Below are positions 35,248 to 45,217 of a DNA stretch of 46,898 nt, in pieces. A model generated the notes under the pieces. The model was not told where the DNA came from. It was given only the letters and a program-made list of their open reading frames with translations, and made no database searches. Source of the stretch: Ectothiorhodospiraceae bacterium (GTDB lineage Bacteria > Pseudomonadota > Gammaproteobacteria > SZUA-152); NCBI GenBank assembly GCA_002401775.2, contig NVUB02000130.1:1-46898 (forward strand), given 5' to 3'. The translations under genes were made by a program, and so were the position numbers. The number at the start of each line of letters is the position of its first letter. The stretch's first letter is position 1.

Positions 35248-36129
35248 TCAACCAAACGCCCACCCGGCAAACGGTTCAATTTCATCCCGGTTAAGGATTA
35301 TAAGTTGATGGGCGTTGGGGTTCATGCTGTGGTCTGCGCTGGTGTCTACTGCTAGGCGCTGTAGTACGTAAGCGATTAGGGCGCGTCTCACGGGTATTTC
35401 GATCTGGCCATTTTCATGATGGTAGTCGATAAGCAGGCGGGCGCGTTTTTGTGCGTCGAGTTTTGGGTGGGGGCTGAGTTGCAGGGTGACTATTTCACTC
35501 CAGTCGTCATCGTATTGGGCGCTGGACTCGGCGGCTTCGGGCAGCATGAGTGCTGCTGTAAAGCGTGACAGTACAAAATCCCGGAAATCGTAGGTTTCTT
35601 CATTGTAGGCGCGCAAATGCCAGCGCAGGCCGGTGTTTACTAATGCGTGAGGTTCGAGTAACCGCTCTTGTTCGCCGTCTCTTTCTGAGAGTGAGTGATA
35701 ACTCACTTGTAGCTTACGGCCCTGCTTAATGGCGCGTAAAACCTGTGCTAATACCTCGCGTTTGGGTAGTCGGGCAGGTAGCGGCAAGGATTCTGTGGCG
35801 ATGCCATACAGGGCTTGCTCGCCATAGGGGCCATTGGCGGTGGCCAGGTTGGCGGCGATCATTGGCAGGATTGCAGCGGGCTCAAGGTCGCTGAACTGCG
35901 GTTGGAAACCGGGGCTGGGCACAAAGCCGAATACGTTGTGGCGATAAATCAGATTGTCGGGCGCAAGCTCATTGTAGAGCTTGAGGTCTTTGGTGGCGGC
36001 GGCATCGGATATGCCAAAGGCTTTCGCAAGGTCGCTGCGGGTGATAACGCCGGTGTAATAGGACATGGCTTCGATGTGCTGGAGCCTTTGTCGGGCTCCC
36101 CATTTAATATCAGTGAACATCTTGGTCAT
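35248..36129 (-). CDS. WYL-domain transcriptional regulator of the BrxR/CapW type
   Basis: 293 residues. N-terminal winged helix (about 1-75) with RQRLQHIEAMSYYTGVITRS and FGISDAAATKDLKLYNELAP, followed by YRHNVFGFVPSP, the block typical of BrxR/CapW regulators. The WYL domain (about 130-205) has KQGRKLQVSYHSLS and GLRWHLRAYNEET, where WHL stands in place of WYL, and a WCX-like C-terminal domain ends in DEIEPFAGWAFG. Family members repress BREX, CBASS or other defence operons and may respond to nucleic-acid or nucleotide signals. Here it is alone, divergent from recA and without a defence operon next to it. Its 3' end abuts the heptamer array. Targets are unknown. Confidence 0.82.
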   Translation of the reverse strand: MTKMFTDIKWGARQRLQHIEAMSYYTGVITRSDLAKAFGISDAAATKDLKLYNELAPDNLIYRHNVFGFVPSPGFQPQFSDLEPAAILPMIAANLATANGPYGEQALYGIATESLPLPARLPKREVLAQVLRAIKQGRKLQVSYHSLSERDGEQERLLEPHALVNTGLRWHLRAYNEETYDFRDFVLSRFTAALMLPEAAESSAQYDDDWSEIVTLQLSPHPKLDAQKRARLLIDYHHENGQIEIPVRRALIAYVLQRLAVDTSADHSMNPNAHQLIILNRDEIEPFAGWAFG

Positions 36130-36245
36130 TGAAATGACGGCCTTTCATCGATTAATCGCAATTCTTTAGGAGTATATCGGGGATTGGATGTCTTGTCTCA
36201 GTAATAATTATTAGATGGTATAAAATACAAAGGTGATAAAAAGTA

Positions 36246-36274
36246 TTGACATGATTAATTGTAGCGACTAAAGT
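36246..36274 (+). promoter_or_regulatory. Candidate recA promoter
   Basis: TTGACA (36246-36251), 17-base spacer, TAAAGT (36269-36274). Perfect -35 and acceptable -10. No CTGT-N8-ACAG LexA box is seen around it, so SOS control is not evident from sequence. Confidence 0.6.
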
Positions 36275-36416
36275 CTGCTCCAGTTACCAGTCACCCACAC
36301 TTTTACGTCAAGCGATAAAACGGTGGTGTGGTGCAAAATATCAACAGTATAGGTTGTTAGTCATCGTCATTGGCAGCAATTGGCAGCACTTAAAAGTTAA
36401 CCAGGAGAATAAGATC

Positions 36417-37526
36417 ATGGCGGCAGATGACAAGAAAAAGGCATTAAGCGCAGCACTGGGACAAATCGAGAAGCAGTTTGGTAAAGGTGCGGTGATGCGC
36501 ATGGGAGACTCCAGCGCTAATCGTGATATTGACGTGGTGTCCACAGGTTCTCTCGGTTTGGATCTGGCCTTGGGGATAGGAGGCTTGCCAAGAGGTCGGG
36601 TCGTTGAAATCTACGGCCCGGAGTCATCGGGTAAAACCACGCTAACGTTGCACGTGGTGGCAGAAATTCAGAAGTTGGGTGGCACCGCCGCCTTTGTTGA
36701 TGCTGAGCATGCCCTGGACCCAAGCTACGCGGCGAAACTGGGCGTTGATGTCGACGAGTTATTAGTCTCGCAGCCCGACACCGGCGAGCAGGCTTTGGAA
36801 ATTACCGACATGCTAGTGCGTTCCGGCGCCGTGGATGTAGTGGTCATCGATTCAGTGGCCGCATTAACGCCAAAGGCTGAAATCGAAGGCGACATGGGCG
36901 ACCATCACGTTGGTTTGCAGGCGCGGCTGATGTCGCAGGCGTTGCGTAAACTGACCGCTAACATCAAGCGTTCGAATACCCTGGTAATCTTTATTAACCA
37001 AATCCGTATGAAGATCGGTGTGATGTTCGGTAACCCCGAGACCACTACCGGTGGTAATGCGCTGAAATTTTACGCGTCCGTCCGTTTGGATATCCGCCGT
37101 ATTGGCGCAGTGAAAAAAGGCGATGAAATTCTGGGCAACGAAACCCGTGTCAAAGTGGTGAAAAACAAAGTGGCCCCCCCCTTTAAAAAGGTGGAATTCG
37201 ATATTCTTTACGGAGAAGGCATATCCCGAGAAGGTGAAATCATCAGTCTGGGCGTGCAAGAAGGAATTATTGACAAAAGTGGTGCCTGGTACAGCTATAA
37301 TGGAGACCGCATTGGCCAGGGTAAGGACAATGTACGGGGTTATCTGAAAGAAAATCCACATATTGCGCAAGAGATTGAAGGCCTGGTGCGCGCCAAATTG
37401 CTGCCGGACACCGCAAAAGTGGACGAAAAGCCGGATGAAAAGGCGACGGCTAAAGGTGCCAGCAAAGGCAAGGAAAAGGGAGCTGATAAAACCGCCGGAC
37501 TTGAGCCTGAAGGTTCCGAGGCCTAA
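36417..37526 (+). CDS. recA: Recombinase RecA
   Basis: Strand-exchange protein and SOS co-protease. 369 residues from ATG 36417, which follows AGGAGA at a good distance. Walker A GPESSGKT (67-74), the P-loop downstream VDAEHALDP, Walker [11 protein letters not shown] and loop L2 region [17 protein letters not shown] are intact. The C terminus is a long Lys/Gly/Ala tail ([13 protein letters not shown]). recX follows after five bases. Confidence 0.98.
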   Translation: MAADDKKKALSAALGQIEKQFGKGAVMRMGDSSANRDIDVVSTGSLGLDLALGIGGLPRGRVVEIYGPESSGKTTLTLHVVAEIQKLGGTAAFVDAEHALDPSYAAKLGVDVDELLVSQPDTGEQALEITDMLVRSGAVDVVVIDSVAALTPKAEIEGDMGDHHVGLQARLMSQALRKLTANIKRSNTLVIFINQIRMKIGVMFGNPETTTGGNALKFYASVRLDIRRIGAVKKGDEILGNETRVKVVKNKVAPPFKKVEFDILYGEGISREGEIISLGVQEGIIDKSGAWYSYNGDRIGQGKDNVRGYLKENPHIAQEIEGLVRAKLLPDTAKVDEKPDEKATAKGASKGKEKGADKTAGLEPEGSEA

Positions 37527-37531
37527 AAAGT

Positions 37532-38215
37532 ATGGTTCGTGATCGAGCGCAGGATGCACGAAACGCTGTTGGCGTGGCTGCTTTGAATGTAAAAAAGGCC
37601 TCAGAGCTGGCCATGCCGTCGGTTGCGATCCAAGACGCTACTTCGGTCGCATCTTTGGTCGCATCCTTGGTCGCTACTTCGGTAATAATAGAGCCGCCGG
37701 ATATGTTGAGCGAAGCTCTGTCGGCAGGGATGCCCACAGAGCCGTCTGCGACGCTCAAGGAACTGCGTCCTGATCTTTACAAGAAGGTTCGAAAAAAGGC
37801 CATGAACTTGCTCACGCGTCGTGAACATGCCGTGGCTGAGCTGGAAAAAAAGCTTAACGCTAAAGATTACGATGCAGATATCGTGTCTGAAGTGGTTGCG
37901 CAGTTAGCCCATGAAGGCCTGGTGAGCGATGCCCGCTTCACCGAGGCCTTTGTGCGTTATCGGCACAATATGGGCTATGGCCCACGCCGAATTCAACGCG
38001 AATTGCGCGAACGCGGCGTGAATGAGAAAATACAGGCGAGTTATCTCGATATCGGCGATCCCCAGTGGTTTGAGCAGGCAGCGCAAGTGCAACGTAAGCG
38101 CTTTGGGGACGATATGCCGGAAGACTTTAAAGAACGCGCCCGACGGGCGCGTTTTCTTCAGTATCGAGGATTCACCTCCGACCAGATTCGGGAGGTGCTG
38201 AATGATATTGAATAG
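37532..38215 (+). CDS. recX: Regulatory protein RecX with long N-terminal extension
   Basis: Inhibitor of RecA filaments. 227 residues, while the family is usually about 150-165. The RecX core begins near residue 85 (KAMNLLTRREHAVAELEKKL) and carries VAQLAHEGLVSDARFTEAFV and YGPRRIQRELRERG. The first ~80 residues are unlike RecX and include SVASLVASLVATSV, encoded by a 12-bp tandem repeat (37642-37677). The true start may be later (ATG 37613 or 37703), or the extension may be real. Five bases from recA, so co-transcribed. Confidence 0.88.
   Translation: MVRDRAQDARNAVGVAALNVKKASELAMPSVAIQDATSVASLVASLVATSVIIEPPDMLSEALSAGMPTEPSATLKELRPDLYKKVRKKAMNLLTRREHAVAELEKKLNAKDYDADIVSEVVAQLAHEGLVSDARFTEAFVRYRHNMGYGPRRIQRELRERGVNEKIQASYLDIGDPQWFEQAAQVQRKRFGDDMPEDFKERARRARFLQYRGFTSDQIREVLNDIE
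37642..37677 (+). repeat. In-frame 12-bp tandem repeat inside recX
   Basis: TTCGGTCGCATC, TTTGGTCGCATC, CTTGGTCGCTAC in a row, encoding repeated VASL-type residues near the N terminus. Confidence 0.8.
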
Positions 38216-38287
38216 TGGATAAAAAACAGTGGGTGCTTTAAATGAAGCACTCACTATATAACTGACAGGGCAGGCTGAACGACTACA

Positions 38288-40915
38288 ATGAAAAGCGCAG
38301 ATATTCGCACACTGTTTTTGGATTATTTTCACCAGCATGGCCATGAGTTAGTAGTCAGTAGCCCGCTGGTGCCCGCTAATGACCCTACTTTGCTATTCAC
38401 CAATGCGGGAATGGTGCAGTTTAAGGACGTATTTACAGGACAGGATACGCGCAGCTATAAACGCGCCACCAGTTCCCAACGTTGTGTGCGTGCCGGTGGC
38501 AAGCATAATGACCTGGAAAATGTCGGCTACACCGCGCGTCACCACACCTTCTTTGAAATGCTGGGCAACTTCAGCTTCGGCGATTACTTCAAACGTGACG
38601 CCATTCAGCTCGCTTGGCAGTTCCTCACCGAAATAGCCAAGCTTCCGCCGGAGCGGCTGTGGATTACTATTTATTCCGAAGACGATGAAGCCGCCGATAT
38701 TTGGCTGAATGAGATCGGCGTCGATCCCGAGCGTTTCACACGCATTGGTGATAAACCGGACGGCAAAAAACACGAAAGTGATAATTTTTGGGCGATGGGC
38801 GATACCGGTCCCTGCGGCCCCTGTTCGGAAATTTTTTACGATCATGGTGCCGATGTCGCTGGCGGCCCGCCGGGAACACCCGAAGAAGACGGCGACCGCT
38901 ACATCGAGATCTGGAATCTGGTCTTTATGCAGTTTGACCGCGACAGCGCGGGCAATATGAACCCATTGCCGCATCCTTCAGTGGATACCGGAATGGGATT
39001 AGAGCGTCTCGCCGCCGTGCTGCAAGGCGTGCATAACAATTATGACATTGATTTATTTCAGCATCTTATTGGCGCCATCGCCAAACTGGCTGGGCAGAAA
39101 GACCTCACCAATACGTCCTTGCGCGTGATTGCCGACCACATACGGGCTTGTACCTTTTTGGTGGTCGATGGCGTTGTGCCTTCTAATGAAGGGCGCGGAT
39201 ATGTGCTGCGCCGGATAGTGCGTCGCGCCATTCGCCATGGCCACAAGCTGGGCCTGCGTGAACCCTTTTTCTTCAAAATAGTGGCCGCCCTCAGCGAAGT
39301 GATGGGTGAAGCCTATCCAGAGTTAGTCAAAGCTCAGTCACAAGTAGAACGTGTACTCAAGCAGGAAGAAGAACGTTTTGCGGAAACGCTGGATCACGGC
39401 ATGTCGATTCTTGAAGAGGCGGTGGCGAACCTGTCTGGTAAGGAAATTTCAGGTGAAACGGTGTTCAAGCTGTACGACACATATGGTTTTCCTGTTGATC
39501 TTACCGCCGATATCGCCCGAGAACGCGATTTAACGTTAGACATGGCGGGCTTTGAAGCAGCGATGGATGCGCAACGTGAGCGTGCGCGTGCGGCCAGTAA
39601 TTTTGGCGCCGAAGCCGTGCAAGGCCTAACCGTAGAAGGCCAGACAGAATTCAGTGGTTACGATCATTTGCAAGATAGCGGTAAAGTGTTGGCGTTATTT
39701 CATGATGGTGCAACGACAGATCAATTGACTGTTGGCGATGAAGGCTTGTTGCAGTTAGATAAAACCCCTTTTTATGCCGAATCTGGTGGTCAAGCGGGTG
39801 ATCATGGCGTGATCACTGTTGGTGATGCCCAGCTTCGTGTGCTGGACACCCAAAAGCAAGGTACAGCCTTTTTACATCGCGTATCGGTAACCTCGGGTAA
39901 GGTGACTGTCGGTAGTGATGCTGATGCGCAAGTGGATGCCCAACGCCGAAAAGATGTCGCCTGTAATCATTCAGCCACACATTTATTACATGCCGCATTA
40001 CGCCAGGTATTGGGTGAGCATGTACAGCAAAAAGGCTCGTTAGTAGAAGCCGCACGTCTGCGTTTTGATTTCTCCCATTTTGAAGCCATAACACCAAAAC
40101 AACTGGCTGAGATCGAGACATTGGTCAATGCGGAAATTCGCACTAACAATGCCGTGGCAACAACGCTGATGTCACAGGAAGAAGCGCAGGCTTCTGGAGC
40201 GATGGCCTTGTTTGGTGAAAAATACGGTGATGAAGTGCGGGTATTAAGTATGGGTGAATTTTCCGTGGAGCTGTGTGGGGGAACGCATGTTTCTCGCACG
40301 GGGGATATTGGCTTACTTAAAATCACCTCAGAAGGTGGTGTGGCCGCAGGCGTGCGTCGTATTGAAGCAGTGGCGGGTGAAGGCGCGTTAGCCTACATCG
40401 GCGAAACTGAAAAAAATCTGGCGCAGATTTCCGGTCTGTTAAAAGCAGACAGTGGCATCGTTGGCGCCAAAGTACAGCAATTGATTGATCGCAGCCGCAC
40501 ATTGGAAAAAGAGCTTGAGCAGCTCAAAGCTAAACTGGCCAGTAGCCAGGGCGGTGATTTGGCGGCACAGGCGATAGAAATAGACGGCATTAAAGTGCTC
40601 GCCGCAAAGTTGGAAGGGGGTGACGCCAAATCATTGCGCGATACGGTTGATCAGTTGAAAAACAAACTGGGCGCCGCCGTCGTCGTACTGGCGGCAGTGG
40701 ATGGCGATAAAGTCAGCCTGGTAGCGGGTGTTACCAAAGCGGAAACCAAACGAGTGAAAGCCGGGGATCTGGTTAACAGTGTGGCCCAGCAAGTGGGCGG
40801 CAAAGGCGGCGGTCGCCCTGATTTGGCCATGGCCGGTGGTAAAGACCCGGCAGGCCTGGATCTGGCCTTGCAAGGCGTAGCAGAATGGGTCAAAACGCAA
40901 TTGGCTGCGAAATAA
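38288..40915 (+). CDS. alaS: Alanine-tRNA ligase
   Basis: Charges tRNA-Ala and edits Ser/Gly mischarging. 875 residues (E. coli 876). Catalytic domain starts [20 protein letters not shown] with motif-2 and 3 blocks [12 protein letters not shown] and [15 protein letters not shown]. The editing domain has the zinc ligands HSATHLLH and [11 protein letters not shown]-terminal C-Ala domain ends in [11 protein letters not shown]. Follows recX, the usual gammaproteobacterial order. Confidence 0.98.
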   Translation: MKSADIRTLFLDYFHQHGHELVVSSPLVPANDPTLLFTNAGMVQFKDVFTGQDTRSYKRATSSQRCVRAGGKHNDLENVGYTARHHTFFEMLGNFSFGDYFKRDAIQLAWQFLTEIAKLPPERLWITIYSEDDEAADIWLNEIGVDPERFTRIGDKPDGKKHESDNFWAMGDTGPCGPCSEIFYDHGADVAGGPPGTPEEDGDRYIEIWNLVFMQFDRDSAGNMNPLPHPSVDTGMGLERLAAVLQGVHNNYDIDLFQHLIGAIAKLAGQKDLTNTSLRVIADHIRACTFLVVDGVVPSNEGRGYVLRRIVRRAIRHGHKLGLREPFFFKIVAALSEVMGEAYPELVKAQSQVERVLKQEEERFAETLDHGMSILEEAVANLSGKEISGETVFKLYDTYGFPVDLTADIARERDLTLDMAGFEAAMDAQRERARAASNFGAEAVQGLTVEGQTEFSGYDHLQDSGKVLALFHDGATTDQLTVGDEGLLQLDKTPFYAESGGQAGDHGVITVGDAQLRVLDTQKQGTAFLHRVSVTSGKVTVGSDADAQVDAQRRKDVACNHSATHLLHAALRQVLGEHVQQKGSLVEAARLRFDFSHFEAITPKQLAEIETLVNAEIRTNNAVATTLMSQEEAQASGAMALFGEKYGDEVRVLSMGEFSVELCGGTHVSRTGDIGLLKITSEGGVAAGVRRIEAVAGEGALAYIGETEKNLAQISGLLKADSGIVGAKVQQLIDRSRTLEKELEQLKAKLASSQGGDLAAQAIEIDGIKVLAAKLEGGDAKSLRDTVDQLKNKLGAAVVVLAAVDGDKVSLVAGVTKAETKRVKAGDLVNSVAQQVGGKGGGRPDLAMAGGKDPAGLDLALQGVAEWVKTQLAAK

Positions 40916-41059
40916 GTAGTCAAATATTCGGTATACAACATAAATATATATACGGGTATTCAATGAACTTCTTGTCTATCATGTAGGAATTGTCCTACAA
41001 TGACCTTCAGTTGAGAATCGAGTCGTGTTAATTTTGCATTATTGTGGTGGAAATCAGTC

Positions 41060-42304
41060 ATGGCGCTGATTGTCCAAAAGTACGGTGGTACATCAGTGGG
41101 CTCGGTGGAGCGCATCGAGCATGTGGCTAAAAAAATTGCCACTTTTCGTGCACGTGGCCACCAAATAGTCGTGGTAGTTTCGGCGATGAGCGGGGAAACT
41201 ACCCGCTTGACTGAGCTTGCTACCGCCATTCAGACGCCGCCTGATTGCCGTGAACTGGACGTATTATTGTCAACAGGTGAGCAGGTTACCATTGCACTGT
41301 TGGCGATGGCGTTGCAAAAACAGGGTGTTGCCGCGCGTTCATTTACCGGCGCCCAGGTACGTATCCTCACTGATGCAACGCATGGCAAGGCGCGCATTGT
41401 CGATATCGACAAGCAGCGTGTCAGTGAAGCATTAGCGGCCAATGAGGTCGTTGTCGTTGCTGGGTTTCAAGGCGTCGACGAGCATGGCAACATCACCACG
41501 TTGGGACGTGGTGGTTCAGATACTACGGCAGTTGCCCTGGCAGCGGCGTTAAAAGCCGAAGAGTGCCAGATATATACCGACGTGGATGGGGTGTACACCA
41601 CCGATCCACGCATAGAGCCCAATGCCAGGCGGCTGGACCGCATCACCTTTGAGGAGATGTTGGAAATGGCAAGCCTGGGCTCAAAAGTGTTGCAAATTCG
41701 AGCCGTTGAATTTGCCGGCAAATACAATGTGCCGTTACGAGTGCTGTCCAGTTTTGAAGAAAATGTGGACGGGCAAACGGGAACACTGATCAGTTATGAG
41801 GAAGATGGCATGGAGCAAGCACGAATTTCAGGCATCGCTTTTAATAAAGACGAAGCCAAAGTAACGGTGCTGGGAGTGCCGGATCACCCCGGTGTGGCGC
41901 ATCAAATATTGGGCCCGGTGGGTGAAGCGAACATAGAAGTGGATATGATTATCCAAAACGTCGGTGCCGATGGCACGACTGATTTTACGTTTACCGTACA
42001 TCGTACTGATTTTCAGCGCACACAGGTGGTGTTGGAACAGGTCGCCAAAGACCTAGGTGCACGCGAAGTAAACGCAGACGATAAAATCGTCAAGATTTCA
42101 TTAGTGGGCGTAGGTATGCGCTCACATGCTGGCATTGCCAGTCAGATGTTTGAAATTCTGGCCAATGAAGGTATCAATATACGAATGATTTCCACCTCCG
42201 AGATTAAAATCTCAGTAGTGGTGGATGAAAAGTATCTAGAGTTAGGTGTGCGAGCATTGCACAGCGGCTTTGGTTTGGAGCAGTCTATAGAGGTGTCGCA
42301 GTAG
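41060..42304 (+). CDS. lysC: Aspartate kinase
   Basis: First step of the aspartate pathway to lysine, threonine and methionine. 414 residues from ATG 41060; an upstream TTG at 41042 is ignored because MALIVQKYGGTSVGS is the family start. Kinase domain with KYGGTS and GRGGSDTTAVALAAAL; two C-terminal ACT domains (about 265-405), typical of feedback-regulated enzymes. Upstream of csrA by 131 bases, as in many gammaproteobacteria. Confidence 0.96.
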   Translation: MALIVQKYGGTSVGSVERIEHVAKKIATFRARGHQIVVVVSAMSGETTRLTELATAIQTPPDCRELDVLLSTGEQVTIALLAMALQKQGVAARSFTGAQVRILTDATHGKARIVDIDKQRVSEALAANEVVVVAGFQGVDEHGNITTLGRGGSDTTAVALAAALKAEECQIYTDVDGVYTTDPRIEPNARRLDRITFEEMLEMASLGSKVLQIRAVEFAGKYNVPLRVLSSFEENVDGQTGTLISYEEDGMEQARISGIAFNKDEAKVTVLGVPDHPGVAHQILGPVGEANIEVDMIIQNVGADGTTDFTFTVHRTDFQRTQVVLEQVAKDLGAREVNADDKIVKISLVGVGMRSHAGIASQMFEILANEGINIRMISTSEIKISVVVDEKYLELGVRALHSGFGLEQSIEVSQ

Positions 42305-42435
42305 CGGCACAGCCACACACACAAGGATCGTGCGTGAATCATGACTGTAGTTTTTTAACGTAAGTGCCGATAACTTCCCCGACGCGAGCCTACGAGGCAG
42401 TGACGGAGAAATGGTAGTAAACAAGGAGACAAATA

Positions 42436-42621
42436 ATGTTAATTTTGACGCGACGCGTGGGTGAATCCCTGATAATTGGAGATGACGTCACCGTGACTGT
42501 CCTGGGCGTCAAAGGCAACCAGGTTCGTATTGGTGTTAATGCCCCTAAAGAAGTATCCGTACATCGTGAAGAAATTTACGAGCGTATTCAAAGCGAAAAA
42601 GGGGACAAATCAAATAGCTGA
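42436..42621 (+). CDS. csrA: Carbon storage regulator CsrA
   Basis: RNA-binding post-transcriptional regulator that binds GGA motifs in 5' leaders. 61 residues, as in E. coli. [20 protein letters not shown] and the RNA-contact residues in [10 protein letters not shown] are conserved. AAGGAGA precedes the ATG. The lysC-csrA-tRNA-Ser-tRNA-Arg order is a familiar one. Confidence 0.97.
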   Translation: MLILTRRVGESLIIGDDVTVTVLGVKGNQVRIGVNAPKEVSVHREEIYERIQSEKGDKSNS

Positions 42622-42944
42622 ACCTATCGTGTAAATAAGCGGTCTGAAAAAGGCTGTGGCTGTCAGCGAAGCTTAATTTGTTGTCATTTTCGCGTTGTCA
42701 CTACTAGCGTTAATAGCGTCTATGTAGTGGCAGCGGAGTAACCGCAGTACCCATCTTCCCAGTTTGAGATCTTTGTTGTACGTTGTTTTTCGTATAATCA
42801 CCTGAATTAGGTCAACATTGAGACATATCTGACGTTGAAAGGCGTTTTGTTCACTTTGTATGTCGGAAATAGGTTTTCTATTGCCGGCATTTCTGGGAGA
42901 ATAGCGCCCCTGCCGAGTTCACACATAATCGTGAACGGAGATTG
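42622..42944. other. Intergenic stretch before tRNA-Ser
   Basis: 323 bases without a gene. A TATAAT at 42793-42798 with T-rich DNA upstream could be the promoter of tRNA-Ser, though it is 147 bases away and lacks a well-spaced -35. Confidence 0.5.
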
Positions 42945-43034
42945 GGAGAGCTGGCCGAGTGGCTGAAGGCGCGCCCCTGCTAAGGGCGTATGGGTTAACG
43001 CCCATCGAGGGTTCGAATCCCTCGCTCTCCGCCA
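42945..43034 (+). tRNA. tRNA-Ser (anticodon GCU)
   Basis: 90 bases including encoded CCA. Acceptor GGAGAGC/GCTCTCC, long variable arm (TATGGGTTAACGCCCAT), anticodon GCT at 42979-42981, T arm GGGTTCGAATCCC. Class II tRNA with serine features. Confidence 0.97.
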
Positions 43035-43147
43035 TACGTTTAAATCGTGTGTTAGCGCACATGTTTTTAAAGTAGAAGCTTTGCAGCCGAAGTTATGCAA
43101 AAGCCTTCAAAATATCGCGAATATGTAAGATGTATCGCTTATCGCAA

Positions 43148-43176
43148 TTGACTTGCGGTGAGCACATCCGCATAAT
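43148..43176 (+). promoter_or_regulatory. Promoter of tRNA-Arg
   Basis: TTGACT (43148-43153), 17-base spacer, CATAAT (43171-43176), then a GC-rich discriminator, 16 bases before the mature tRNA. Near-consensus sigma70. Confidence 0.75.
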
Positions 43177-43192
43177 CGCACCTCGTTTTTAC

Positions 43193-43269
43193 GCGCCCGT
43201 AGCTCAGCTGGATAGAGTACCTGGCTACGAACCAGGCGGTCGCATGTTCGAATCATGCCGGGCGCGCCA
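43193..43269 (+). tRNA. tRNA-Arg (anticodon ACG)
   Basis: 77 bases including encoded CCA. Acceptor GCGCCCG/CGGGCGC, anticodon loop CTACGAA with ACG at 43227-43229, T arm ATGTTCGAATCAT. The A34 is presumably converted to inosine. It forms the border to an accessory region. Confidence 0.97.
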
Positions 43270-43279
43270 TATCAAATTA

Positions 43280-43313
43280 ATGGGTTAGGATGAAAATCCT
43301 AGCCCATTTTTCT
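43280..43313 (+). terminator. Terminator of the tRNA-Arg transcript
   Basis: ATGGGTTAGGAT (43280-43291) pairs with ATCCTAGCCCAT (43296-43307) around GAAA (one G-T/mismatch position), followed by TTTTCTTTT. Confidence 0.85.
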
Positions 43314-43919
43314 TTTCTGAAATCCGAATGCGTGGATTTTGAGTGGGATGAGAATATTAATTTTTTGTCAATGGATGCATATCGTTTTTTTGTAAAACGC
43401 TATCATAGGCTTACTTAAGATAAAATGAAATTTCGCTAAACTCAACCCTCTTAGTTTCCCACAAAAAAGAGGGGGGCACTTGTCTAGCTGAATCATTATA
43501 CTTTTTGCTCTGTGCTCACCCGTGGCAGAAAAAGAGATCGGGCGCCCGCCTCAGTGCAACGTCTGTAAGAGACTCACTATCAACGCCAGTTTGATAGTGT
43601 TTGGGCCTGTGCTTCGTTACCGCATGTTCCTGCCAAAGCGTTATCTGATCCTTTTCTCCGACTGATGCGAGCACTCAACGCTAAGGCGTGATCTACTGTA
43701 CATTCAAATATGGTCAGGGGAATATGAAAAACAGGGCCGGGAATTTACTGATCTGGATGTGGCTGGGTTACGGTCTCTGGTGGATGAAAATGAAGGATTG
43801 GCAGTAGGAATTATGGATCACAGCTGATCATAGGCCGGTGCGAGAGCAGGAGGGGTGGTTGAATGGGATTCTGTATAATAATGTTATGAAAATAGCGACA
43901 AATGTGGAAGGTCAATGAG
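43314..43919. other. Gene-poor stretch between tRNA-Arg and the AAA/DUF4276 operon
   Basis: About 600 bases, A+T-rich at the left. Contains a hairpin CACTATCA/TGATAGTG (43575-43582, 43592-43599). A frame open from 43666 to 43827 reads YIQIWSGEYEKQGREF then TDLDVAGLRSLVDENEGLAV but has no start codon; it may be the tail of a lost gene. TATAAT at 43874-43879 may be the -10 of the following operon. Confidence 0.45.
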
Positions 43920-45215
43920 ATGGCAAAAATTGAGGGGTTTAGAGTAAAAAACTATAAGTCGTTAAAAGATGTCCAGCTCGGTCGGTTGTGGAATCAGCAG
44001 AATGTTGATCCGCTGACACCTCTGACCGCTGTGATAGGAAAAAATGGTGTAGGAAAGAGTTCGCTATTCGATGCCTTTGGGTTTTTGGCGGATTGTCTTC
44101 AATCAGGCGTTGAAGAAGCTTGTGATGCTCATGGCCGTGGTGGATTTAAGAATATCCATACCCAAGGCCAAAAAGGGCCGATTGAGTTTGAAATTTACTA
44201 CAAAGAAGATGGCAAAGCCCGGCCCATCACCTATGAACTTGCAATTGACCTGGATAAAACAGAACGCCCATACGTGTTATCGGAACGCCTTCGGCAAAGA
44301 CGCAGAGGGCAAAGGCGTGGCTGGCCTTTTTCATTTCTTATGTTGAATCATGGAAAAGGTGTTGTATGGAAAGGCGAGGAAGGTGGGCAGCAAATTGATG
44401 AAGAAACAGAGGGTTTCGATTTCATTAAATTAATGGAGTCCATCAAAACAGAGAAAGCAACTGAAGAGTCCAAAGAGACTGAAATTATTGAGCTTGAAGA
44501 TAAGCGTAAGCTTGGTATTGCCACCCTGGGCTCTCTGAAGCAGCATTCACGTATTTCAGCCTTTCGAAGATTTATCGAAGAGTGGTATTTAAGTTATTTT
44601 ACCCCGGATGCGGCAAGGAGTTTGCCGCTTGCTGGCCCCCAGAAACATCTTAATATTCACGGTGACAATTTGGGTAATGTTGTTCAATTCATGGAACGTG
44701 AGCACCCAAAACGCTTCAAGACCATTTTAAACAGAATTGCCGATAAGATTCCTGGCATAACTAAGATCGATACCGAAAAAACCAATGATGGTCGCTTACT
44801 TCTGCGATTCAATGACAAAGGTTTTTTGGATCCATTTTATGCTCAACAAATGTCGGATGGCACACTCAAAGTTTTTGCTTACCTACTGTTGCTCGAAGAC
44901 CCTAATCCGCCCCCTTTTCTCTGTATCGAAGAGCCAGAAAACGGCTTGTACCACAAGCTGTTAGAATCGCTAGCCCATGAATTTCGTGAGCATGCCACAG
45001 GTCGTAAAGGGGGTTCGCAAGTTTTTATTACTACCCACCAGCCCTATTTATTAGATTCGCTTGAGCCTGATGAAGTGTGGATTTTGGAAAAAGGTGATGA
45101 TGGTTGTTCGATTATTAGAAGGGCAAGCGATGATGAAATTGTCAAGAATCTGGTTGCAGAGGGGCTACCCTTAGGTGGTCTTTGGTATAGTGACTATCTT
45201 GATGCGAAAAAATAA
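43920..45215 (+). CDS. AAA family ATPase (AAA_21/OLD-like), putative defence protein
   Basis: 431 residues from ATG 43920, which follows GGAAGG at eight bases; an in-frame ATG at 43902 would add six residues. ABC/SMC-like ATPase: N-terminal FRVKNYKSLKDVQLGRL, Walker A GKNGVGKS (40-47), signature QMSDGTLKVFAYLLLLE (from about 309), Walker B FLCIEEPENGLY (about 335-346) and H-loop ITTHQPYLLDSL (about 368). A charged helical insert lies near 165-205. Such ATPases pair with TOPRIM or other nucleases in OLD, PARIS and related anti-phage systems. The stop is two bases before the DUF4276 gene, so the two are one operon. Function in this organism is inferred. Confidence 0.85.
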   Translation: MAKIEGFRVKNYKSLKDVQLGRLWNQQNVDPLTPLTAVIGKNGVGKSSLFDAFGFLADCLQSGVEEACDAHGRGGFKNIHTQGQKGPIEFEIYYKEDGKARPITYELAIDLDKTERPYVLSERLRQRRRGQRRGWPFSFLMLNHGKGVVWKGEEGGQQIDEETEGFDFIKLMESIKTEKATEESKETEIIELEDKRKLGIATLGSLKQHSRISAFRRFIEEWYLSYFTPDAARSLPLAGPQKHLNIHGDNLGNVVQFMEREHPKRFKTILNRIADKIPGITKIDTEKTNDGRLLLRFNDKGFLDPFYAQQMSDGTLKVFAYLLLLEDPNPPPFLCIEEPENGLYHKLLESLAHEFREHATGRKGGSQVFITTHQPYLLDSLEPDEVWILEKGDDGCSIIRRASDDEIVKNLVAEGLPLGGLWYSDYLDAKK

Positions 45216-45217
45216 AA

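Noticed and set aside
36130-36416. LexA box upstream of recA
   Set aside because: I looked for CTGT-N8-ACAG and close variants on both strands and found none convincing.
36864-37559. 231-codon minus-strand frame inside recA
   Set aside because: Antisense to recA, no supporting features.
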